A DNA stretch of 6,530 nucleotides from Gemmatimonadota bacterium (GTDB taxonomy: Bacteria; Gemmatimonadota; Gemmatimonadetes; JACCXV01), in NCBI GenBank assembly GCA_013696835.1, contig JACCXV010000175.1, positions 1 to 6,530 on the forward strand, read 5' to 3'. Below are positions 1 through 5,329 of this stretch, in pieces. The number at the start of each line of letters is the position of its first letter. Positions within the stretch are counted from its first letter, which is position 1. The notes below the pieces were generated by a model that saw only the letters and a list, made by a program, of their open reading frames with translations, did no database searches and was not told where the DNA came from. Made by a program: the position numbers and the translations under genes.

Positions 1-780
1 ATCGAGTTCAGGCTGCAGGGCTGCCATCTCTCGTTCGACGCCGAGGAGGACCGGCTGCTGCGCAAGCTCGACAAGAATCCGAACACGCGCGGCGCGATCG
101 AGATCCTGCTGGACGGCACGCCTGACCGCGCCGCGGCACTGGGGGATCGCGGGGCGCGCGAGCGCGATGCCGCGTCCGCATTCTTCGGGCGCATCCGGGA
201 CGAGGCGCGCGGAGCGGCCGCTGGCGGGGCGTTGCTCGTGTTCCGCTGGGATCAGGAGGCGCTGGGCGAGGTGGGGCTCGCCGCGCTGGACGCGCTGGAC
301 GCCGCCGGGTCGGTGATCTTCTGCGGTCCCTGGGAGCCCGAGTACAGCGAGCGCTGCGAGGTGCTCCTGCCGGCCGCGCGGACCGGCGAGCGCGAGGGGA
401 CGTTCACGAACTACGCCGGACGCGTGCAGGCGATCCGCGAGGTGCTCCAGCCGTTCGGGATCGCGCGCGAGGGCTGGGCCATTCTCGATGCGATTGGCCG
501 CGACCTGGGCCTGGAGATCTGCGGGCCTTCGGCGGCGGAGACGTTCGATCGGCTTGCGGAGCGCGTGGGCAGCTTCAGGGGCCTGCGCTTCGCCGAGCTG
601 GGGTCGACAGGCGCCTGGCTCGGCGGGATCGACGCGAACGGCAAGGGTCCCGGGTACGAGCCCGCTGCGGGCGGACCGGCGGACTCGGGTCCGGTGGCGC
701 CCGGCGCCGTCACGAAGGAAGCGCCCGGGGGGCCGAGCTCGCCGGTCACGTCGACGACCGGCGGCCGGGGAGCGCGCTGA
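1..780 (+). CDS. nuoG: NADH-quinone oxidoreductase subunit G, C-terminal part (5' end outside window)
   Basis: This is the last 259 codons of NuoG, the Fe-S and molybdopterin-oxidoreductase-fold subunit of the complex I peripheral arm. It relays electrons from NuoF toward NuoI. The frame is open from base 1 with no stop until TGA at 778-780, so the gene enters from upstream; the first in-frame start-like codon (TTG at 232) is internal. Near fragment residues 22-30 is a KLDKNPNTRG stretch resembling the DKNPN segment I recall from other NuoG proteins. Residues 123-143 hold the best signature, LPAARTGEREGTFTN followed by YAGRVQ, typical of the end of the molybdopterin-like domain in this family. 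From about residue 211 the protein becomes a Gly/Pro/Ala/Ser/Thr-rich tail of low complexity, probably disordered. The N-terminal [2Fe-2S] and [4Fe-4S] motifs would lie upstream and cannot be checked. The stop overlaps the nuoH start by one base (TGATG), and the next six genes are also nuo genes, which supports the assignment. Confidence 0.9.
   Translation: MEFRLQGCHLSFDAEEDRLLRKLDKNPNTRGAIEILLDGTPDRAAALGDRGARERDAASAFFGRIRDEARGAAAGGALLVFRWDQEALGEVGLAALDALDAAGSVIFCGPWEPEYSERCEVLLPAARTGEREGTFTNYAGRVQAIREVLQPFGIAREGWAILDAIGRDLGLEICGPSAAETFDRLAERVGSFRGLRFAELGSTGAWLGGIDANGKGPGYEPAAGGPADSGPVAPGAVTKEAPGGPSSPVTSTTGGRGAR
767..772 (+). promoter_or_regulatory. Shine-Dalgarno site for nuoH
   Basis: GGGGAG lies inside the last codons of nuoG and ends 7 nt before the ATG at 780. 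This is a good match and spacing for a ribosome binding site. It supports the nuoH start that overlaps the nuoG stop. Confidence 0.6.
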
Positions 781-1889
781 TGGACGGGACGGGACTCGCC
801 ATCTCGCTCGCGAAAGCGGGCTTCGTCGCCTTTCTGCTGCTCAACGCCGTCCCGCTCCTGGTGTGGCTCGAGCGGCGCGGTGCGGCGTTCATCCAGGACC
901 GGATCGGCCCCAATCGCACGAGCATCGCGGGCTTCGCCCTGGCGGGGCTCGTCCAGCCGCTCGCGGACGTGGTCAAGTTCATGTTCAAGGAAGACTTCGT
1001 GCCGCCCTCTGCCAACCGCACCTTCTACCTGCTGGCGCCGATCATCACCCTGATCCCGGCGCTCATGACCTTCGCCGTCGTGCCCTTCGCGGACGTGGTG
1101 CGTATCGGCGAGCGCCTAGTGCAGATGCAGGTCGCCGACCTGAACGTGGGCATCCTGTACGTGTTCGCGATCGCCTCGCTCGGCGTCTACGGGGTCGTGC
1201 TCGCGGGGTGGGCCTCCAACAACAAGTACTCGTTCCTGGGCTCGGTGCGGGCGAGCGCGCAGATGATCTCGTACGAGCTTTCCATGGGGCTCTCGGTGCT
1301 CGGTCTCGTGATGGTGTTCGGGACGTTGCAGCTGGACGACATGGTGCGCGCGCAGGGAGCGCGGCTCTTCGGGGTGCTGCCGCTCTGGGGCATCGTGCTC
1401 CAGCCGCTCGGTTTCCTGCTGTTCGTGATCTCGGTCTTCGCCGAGACCAACCGCCTGCCGTTCGATCTCGCCGAGTCCGAGGCCGAGCTCGTGGTGGGCT
1501 ATCACACCGAGTACAGCTCGATGAAGTTCGCCACGTTCTTCATGGCCGAGTACATCGCGATGACGACTGGGGCGGCGCTCATCGTCTCCCTGTTCCTCGG
1601 CGGCTGGCAGGTGCCCTTCGTCTCGAGCGAGACGCTGAACGGGTGGACGGCGGACCTGCTGGGGCCAGGGGCCGGCTCGTGGCTCGCGGCGCTGATCCAG
1701 TTCGGGTCCTTCTCGGCGAAGCTCGGCTTCTTTCTGTGGCTCTTCATCTGGGTGCGCTGGACTCTGCCGCGCTTCCGCTACGACCAGCTGATGCGCCTGG
1801 GCTGGAAGGTCATGCTGCCGCTGGCGCTGGCGAACCTGCTGGTGACGGCGGCCGTGCTGCTCGTCATCGACGGGGCGGCGGGCCGATGA
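780..1889 (+). CDS. nuoH: NADH-quinone oxidoreductase subunit H (membrane subunit at the quinone site)
   Basis: NuoH (369 aa) is the inner-membrane subunit that joins the peripheral arm to the membrane arm and forms most of the quinone chamber and the first proton path. The family signatures appear in order: ERRGAAFIQDRIGPNR (31-46); QPLADVVKFMFKED (59-72); GWASNNKYSFLGSVRASAQ (143-161), followed by SYELSMGLS with E166; AETNRLPFDLAESEAELV (221-238), the acidic loop with E222, E232, E234 and E236, followed by a YHTEYSSMKF segment; and RWTLPRFRYDQLMRLGWK (326-343). About eight hydrophobic helices can be drawn, near 12-30, 82-103, 123-144, 163-185, 201-220, 250-272, 300-324 and 343-364. It is somewhat longer than the roughly 325 aa E. 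coli protein, with no sign of damage. The ATG overlaps the nuoG TGA by one base and has a good Shine-Dalgarno. The 3' end overlaps nuoI by four bases (ATGA), so translation is likely coupled. Confidence 0.97.
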   Translation: MDGTGLAISLAKAGFVAFLLLNAVPLLVWLERRGAAFIQDRIGPNRTSIAGFALAGLVQPLADVVKFMFKEDFVPPSANRTFYLLAPIITLIPALMTFAVVPFADVVRIGERLVQMQVADLNVGILYVFAIASLGVYGVVLAGWASNNKYSFLGSVRASAQMISYELSMGLSVLGLVMVFGTLQLDDMVRAQGARLFGVLPLWGIVLQPLGFLLFVISVFAETNRLPFDLAESEAELVVGYHTEYSSMKFATFFMAEYIAMTTGAALIVSLFLGGWQVPFVSSETLNGWTADLLGPGAGSWLAALIQFGSFSAKLGFFLWLFIWVRWTLPRFRYDQLMRLGWKVMLPLALANLLVTAAVLLVIDGAAGR

Positions 1890-2485
1890 CGCCCGTCACC
1901 GTCAAGGGCGTGAACCCCGCGGACGTGAAGGACGTCGCGCGGGCGCAGACCGACGAGAATCGCCCCTGGTGGGTGCGCACGTACATCCCCGCGATCCTGG
2001 GAGGGATGGGCGTCACTATGCGGCACCTGATCGCCAACCTCCGCAACCGCCGCAACACGGCGACCATCGAGTACCCCGAGGTGAAGCGCGAGTACAGCCC
2101 GCGCTTCCGCGGACGCCACTACCTCAAGAAGCGGCCCAGCGGCGACCCGCGCTGCGTGGCCTGCTACATGTGCGCGACCGCCTGTCCCGCCGACTGCATC
2201 TTCATCGTGGCCGGGGAGCACCCCGATCCCGCCATCGAGAAGTACCCCGTCGAGTTCGTGATCGACGGCCTGCGTTGCATCTACTGCGGCTACTGCGTTG
2301 ATGCCTGTCCCGAGGACGCGATCGCGATGACCCGCGATTACGAGATGGCGGGCTATCACCGCGAGGACTTCATCTGGGACAAGGACTACCTGCTCAACTG
2401 GCGCGACCGGGTCGAGCGGGAGGATGGCTACCAGCCCTACGAGGGAGAGATCGACAAGGAGCGCATGTCGCGCGGCCGGCTGTAG
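1886..2485 (+). CDS. nuoI: NADH-quinone oxidoreductase subunit I, 2x[4Fe-4S] ferredoxin-like subunit
   Basis: NuoI (199 aa) carries clusters N6a and N6b, which pass electrons from NuoG to N2 and the quinone site. Two ferredoxin motifs are complete: C90-x2-C93-x2-C96-x3-C100-P and C131-x2-C134-x2-C137-x3-C141-P. In each, the fourth cysteine ligates the other cluster, as usual in 8Fe ferredoxin folds. Before them is an amphipathic N-terminal region (RTYIPAILGGMGVTMRHL, 31-48) that anchors the subunit on the membrane arm, then YSPRFRGRHYL (70-80). A GEHPDPAIEKYP segment (110-121) separates the motifs. The start is ATG 1886, inside the nuoH stop (ATGA). The same frame is open far upstream to 488, so a naive caller would extend this gene by about 466 codons; that upstream part is arginine/alanine-rich shadow of nuoG and nuoH. 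No strong Shine-Dalgarno is visible, so expression probably relies on coupling to nuoH. It ends 2 nt before nuoJ. Confidence 0.97.
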   Translation: MTPVTVKGVNPADVKDVARAQTDENRPWWVRTYIPAILGGMGVTMRHLIANLRNRRNTATIEYPEVKREYSPRFRGRHYLKKRPSGDPRCVACYMCATACPADCIFIVAGEHPDPAIEKYPVEFVIDGLRCIYCGYCVDACPEDAIAMTRDYEMAGYHREDFIWDKDYLLNWRDRVEREDGYQPYEGEIDKERMSRGRL

Positions 2486-2487
2486 CC

Positions 2488-3018
2488 GTGGACGGCACGC
2501 AGGTCGCCTTCTATCTCCTCGCCGGGCTGGCCGTGGCCACGTCCGTGCTGGTCGTGACCGGCCGGAATCCCGTGGCGAGCCTGCTCTTCCTCGTGCTCTC
2601 GTTCTTCTGCCTGGCAGGCCTGTTCGTGACGCTCGAGGCGCACTTCCTCGCCGCGATCCAGATCCTGGTGTACGCGGGCGCGATCCTCGTCCTGTTCCTG
2701 TTCGTGATCATGCTGCTCAACCTGGGCCAGGGGGAGCCGGGTCTGGGGTTGCCCAGCGTGCCGGTGCTGGCGCTGTCGGCGCTGTCGGGCCTGGCCTTCG
2801 TGGCGCTGCTCGTCTTCACGGTGCGTGAGGCGGACATCGCGCCGATCACCCCGGCGAGGATCGAGGCCGTGGACCTGGCCGGACAGGCGACGGTCGGATC
2901 CACCGAGGCGATCGGGACGGCGCTCTTCCGCGATTTCCTGCTGCCGTTCGAGGTGACCTCGCTGCTCCTGCTCGTGGCGATGGTGGGCGCCGTCGTGCTA
3001 GCGAAGCGGGAGCGCTGA
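2488..3018 (+). CDS. nuoJ: NADH-quinone oxidoreductase subunit J
   Basis: NuoJ (176 aa) is a small membrane subunit between NuoH and NuoK/NuoN. Its third helix is known to flex and link quinone chemistry to proton transfer. The diagnostic stretch is E50-A-H-F-L-A-A-I-Q58, followed by VYAGAILVLFLFVIMLLN (61-78), the conserved helix 3 with the YAGAI core. Five hydrophobic segments are seen near 5-24, 28-47, 53-78, 88-110 and 151-172. The last begins with a PFEVTSLLLLVAMVGAVVLA run typical of the NuoJ C-terminus. The loop at about 111-150 is polar. The start is GTG at 2488, 2 nt after the nuoI stop; it gives the expected N-terminus before helix 1, and no closer alternative exists. There is no clear Shine-Dalgarno right before the GTG; an AAGGAG at 2456-2461 is too distant. 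The 3' end overlaps the nuoK start by one base. Confidence 0.95.
   Translation: MDGTQVAFYLLAGLAVATSVLVVTGRNPVASLLFLVLSFFCLAGLFVTLEAHFLAAIQILVYAGAILVLFLFVIMLLNLGQGEPGLGLPSVPVLALSALSGLAFVALLVFTVREADIAPITPARIEAVDLAGQATVGSTEAIGTALFRDFLLPFEVTSLLLLVAMVGAVVLAKRER
3008..3012 (+). promoter_or_regulatory. Shine-Dalgarno site for nuoK
   Basis: GGGAG within the last nuoJ codons ends 5 nt before the ATG at 3018. It supports that start and the one-base stop/start overlap. Confidence 0.55.
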
Positions 3019-3320
3019 TGGTTCCGCTGTCCCACTACCTGGCGCTCAGCGCCGTGCTGTTCACGATCGGCGTGCTGGGGGTGCTCACCCGGCGCAACGC
3101 CATCCTGGTCTTCCTGTCCATCGAGATCATGCTCAACGCCGTCAACCTGTCGCTGGTTGCGCTCACCCGCGCGACGGGCAACCTCGACGGCCAGGTGACG
3201 GTCTTCTTCGTGATCACGGTCGCTGCGGCCGAGGCGGCCGTCGGCCTCGCGATCGTGGTGGCCATGTTCCGCCGGCGCGAGACGGTGGACATCGGCCGCT
3301 TCGACGTCCTGCGGGGCTAG
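3018..3320 (+). CDS. nuoK: NADH-quinone oxidoreductase subunit K
   Basis: NuoK (100 aa, the family's usual length) is a three-helix membrane subunit homologous to MrpC of multisubunit Na+/H+ antiporters. It carries two membrane glutamates of the central proton path. Both are present, at the positions known from E. coli: E36 in LSIEIMLNAVNL and E72 in AAAEAAVGLAIVVAMFR. Helices run near 5-23, 28-50 and 60-85. The start ATG overlaps the nuoJ TGA (TGATG) and has a GGGAG ribosome site. Six bases (GCCGGC) separate its TAG stop from nuoL. There is no truncation or unusual feature. Confidence 0.97.
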   Translation: MVPLSHYLALSAVLFTIGVLGVLTRRNAILVFLSIEIMLNAVNLSLVALTRATGNLDGQVTVFFVITVAAAEAAVGLAIVVAMFRRRETVDIGRFDVLRG

Positions 3321-3326
3321 GCCGGC

Positions 3327-5288
3327 ATGCTCCGTCTGGCGCCGCTCGTCCCGCTCCTGCCGCTCCTTGGCTTCCTGCTGAACGGTCTCTTTGGCCGGCG
3401 TCTCTCCCGCGGCAGCATCGCCGCCATCGGCGCGGGCTCGGTGGGGCTCGCGTTCGCCCTCACCATCGGCCTCTTCGCCGCCCTGCTGGCGCTCCCGGCG
3501 CACGACCGCTCGGTCGAGGTCGACCTCTTCACGTGGATGTCGGCGGGCGACTTTCGGCTGGACGCGGGGCTCCTGCTCGACCCGCTGTCTGTCACGATGG
3601 CCCTGGTGGTAACCGGCGTGGGGTTCCTCATCCACGTGTACTCCGCCGGGTACATGCGCGAGGACCCCGGGCTGTGGCGCTTCTTCGCGTACCTCAACCT
3701 GTTCACGTTCGCGATGCTGGTCCTGGTGCTCGCCGACAGCTACCCGCTGCTGTTCGTGGGCTGGGAGGGAGTGGGCCTGTGCTCGTACCTGCTTATCGGG
3801 TTCTGGTACACCGAGAAGATCAACGCCGATGCCGGGAAGAAGGCGTTCATCGTGAACCGGGTGGGGGACTTCGCGTTCCTGCTCGGGATGTTCCTGATCT
3901 TCCGCGAGCTCGGCACGCTCGAGTTCACGCCTGTCTTTGAGGCGGCACCACGGGCGCTCGAGGCAGGCGGTGCGGCTGCCTTCTGGATCGCGCTTCTCCT
4001 GTTCGTCGGCGCCACCGGCAAGTCCGCCCAGCTCCCGCTGCACATCTGGCTGCCGGACGCGATGCAGGGTCCGACTCCCGTATCCGCGCTCATCCACGCG
4101 GCCACGATGGTGACGGCCGGCGTGTACGTCGTCGTGCGCTCCCACGTCCTGTACCTGCTCGCCCCGGACGCGCTCCTGATCGTGGCGGTCGTGGGCGCCG
4201 CGACGGCGATCTTCGCCGCCAGCATCGGTCTGGTGCAGACGGACATCAAGCGCGTGCTGGCCTGGAGCACGATCAGCCAGCTCGGCTACATGTTCCTCGG
4301 CGTCGGCGTAGCGGCGTTCACGGCCGGCATCTTCCACCTGGTGACGCACGCCTTCTTCAAGGCCCTGCTGTTCCTGGGCGCCGGCAGCGTGATCCACGCC
4401 ATGCACCACGAGCAGGACCTGCGCCGCATGGGGGGCCTCCGGTCGAAGCTGCCCGTGACATCGCTCACGATGCTGATCGGCGCGCTGGCGATCGCCGGCA
4501 TCCCACCTCTGGCCGGCTTCTTCAGCAAGGACGAGATCCTGTGGTCGGCCTGGGCCGGAGGTCGGCAGGCGCTGTGGGCGATCGGATTCATCGCCGCCGG
4601 GCTGACCGCCTTTTACATGTTCCGACTGGTGTACCTGGCGTTCTACGGCACGCCGCGCGATGCCGAGGCGCATCATCACGCGCACGAGTCGCCACCCGTC
4701 ATGACCCTCCCGCTCGTCGTGCTCGCCGTCCTCTCGGTGGTGGGCGGCTGGATCGGCATCCCGCACGCGCTCGGAGAGCCCCTCGGCCACGTCCCGAACC
4801 TGCTCGAGCACTGGCTCGAGCCCGTGTTCGAGGACGCGGAGGTCCTGCGCGCCGGTGCCGGCGAGGGGATGGCCGAGCGCATGGCCGAGGCCGGCGAGCT
4901 GGCCATGGAGTACGGGCTCATGGCGGCGTCGATCATGATCGCCCTGCTCGGCATCGGGCTCGCCACCCTCCTCTACCTGCGCGATCCCGGCCGCCGCGAG
5001 CGGCTGACGGCCGGGCTGGCGCCGCTGCGGCACGTGCTCGAGCGCAAGTACTACGTGGACGAGATCTATCACGCAGTGGTCGTGATGCCCTACCTCGCGC
5101 TCAGCGCATTCCTGTGGCGAGTCGTGGACGTGGTGCTGATCGACGGCTTCGTCGTGCGCGTGGTGGGCGGCGCGGTCACCTGGTACAGCCGGATCGTGTC
5201 ACGGCTGCAGACGGGGCTGGTGCAGAACTACGCCACCGCCGTCTTCGTGGGCGCCGTCGTGATGCTCGGCTGGTTCCTGTTGCGATGA
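3327..5288 (+). CDS. nuoL: NADH-quinone oxidoreductase subunit L (distal antiporter-like subunit)
   Basis: NuoL (653 aa) is the outermost proton-translocating subunit of the membrane arm, related to MrpA-type antiporters. The proton-path residues expected for the family are present: E147 in GWEGVGLCSY, D181 in NRVGDFAF, K232 in ATGKSAQLPLHIWLPDAM, H257 in ALIHAATMVTAGVY, K345 in HAFFKALLFLGAGS, and K401 in GFFSKDEIL. A histidine-rich loop (449-453) follows helix 12-13, as in many NuoL proteins. The C-terminal part holds the lateral helix region: KYYVDEIYH (574-582) is the characteristic motif, followed by an amphipathic stretch and a final membrane helix (about 635-652). It is longer than the roughly 613 aa E. 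coli protein; the extra length probably lies partly in the polar loop at about 500-530, which includes a tandem MAER/MAEA. The ATG at 3327 is 6 nt after nuoK, with only a weak GGGG upstream (3313-3316). The stop sits in an ATGA that begins the repeat array before nuoM. Confidence 0.97.
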   Translation: MLRLAPLVPLLPLLGFLLNGLFGRRLSRGSIAAIGAGSVGLAFALTIGLFAALLALPAHDRSVEVDLFTWMSAGDFRLDAGLLLDPLSVTMALVVTGVGFLIHVYSAGYMREDPGLWRFFAYLNLFTFAMLVLVLADSYPLLFVGWEGVGLCSYLLIGFWYTEKINADAGKKAFIVNRVGDFAFLLGMFLIFRELGTLEFTPVFEAAPRALEAGGAAAFWIALLLFVGATGKSAQLPLHIWLPDAMQGPTPVSALIHAATMVTAGVYVVVRSHVLYLLAPDALLIVAVVGAATAIFAASIGLVQTDIKRVLAWSTISQLGYMFLGVGVAAFTAGIFHLVTHAFFKALLFLGAGSVIHAMHHEQDLRRMGGLRSKLPVTSLTMLIGALAIAGIPPLAGFFSKDEILWSAWAGGRQALWAIGFIAAGLTAFYMFRLVYLAFYGTPRDAEAHHHAHESPPVMTLPLVVLAVLSVVGGWIGIPHALGEPLGHVPNLLEHWLEPVFEDAEVLRAGAGEGMAERMAEAGELAMEYGLMAASIMIALLGIGLATLLYLRDPGRRERLTAGLAPLRHVLERKYYVDEIYHAVVVMPYLALSAFLWRVVDVVLIDGFVVRVVGGAVTWYSRIVSRLQTGLVQNYATAVFVGAVVMLGWFLLR

Positions 5289-5329
5289 TCTCTTCGTGAT
5301 CCCCTCGTGAGTCCCTCGATGATTCCCTG
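5285..5329 (+). repeat. Imperfect 11-bp tandem repeat at the nuoL-nuoM junction
   Basis: Four related units follow one another: ATGATCTCTTC (5285-5295), GTGATCCCCTC (5296-5306), GTGAGTCCCTC (5307-5317), then one extra G (5318) and ATGATTCCCTG (5319-5329). A fifth, shorter echo (CTGAGTCTCGTG) may follow at 5331-5342. Each unit starts with ATG or GTG overlapped by TGA or TGAG. The array begins on the nuoL stop and ends on the nuoM start, filling the otherwise unusual 30-nt gap. It looks like local duplication of an ancestral overlapping ATGA junction; that history is inference. Confidence 0.7.

Noticed and set aside
488..1885. Long +2-frame open reading frame that reads into nuoI as an apparent 665-residue protein.
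   Set aside because: The upstream part overlaps nuoG and nuoH, is Arg/Ala/Gly-rich and resembles no domain. NuoI starts at ATG 1886, with the expected N-terminus and a 4-base overlap with nuoH. The open frame results from high GC content.
2195..2197. Extra cysteine (C104) just after the first ferredoxin motif of NuoI, considered as an additional metal ligand.
   Set aside because: As I recall, E. coli NuoI also has a Cys at this place (CPVGC), so it is a normal family variant.
780..2508. NuoH and NuoJ both begin M-D-G-T, with similar first 11 bases (780 and 2488).
   Set aside because: The match is too short to mean more than coincidence, and the downstream sequences diverge at once.
4671..4685. 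Histidine cluster in NuoL (HHHAH, residues 449-453), considered as a metal-binding site.
   Set aside because: His-rich loops at this position are common in NuoL proteins, and nothing else here suggests metal binding.
2511..5072. An 853-codon open frame on the minus strand opposite nuoJ, nuoK and nuoL.
   Set aside because: It is in codon register with nuoK and nuoL, so stops would need TTA, CTA or TCA codons in the sense genes, which GC-rich genes avoid. Its product is His/Glu/Arg/Gln-rich with no recognisable domain.
4541..5299. A 252-codon + strand frame inside nuoL.
   Set aside because: It is an Arg-rich shadow of nuoL in another frame. Its only relevance is that its stop, TGA 5297-5299, takes part in the junction relay.
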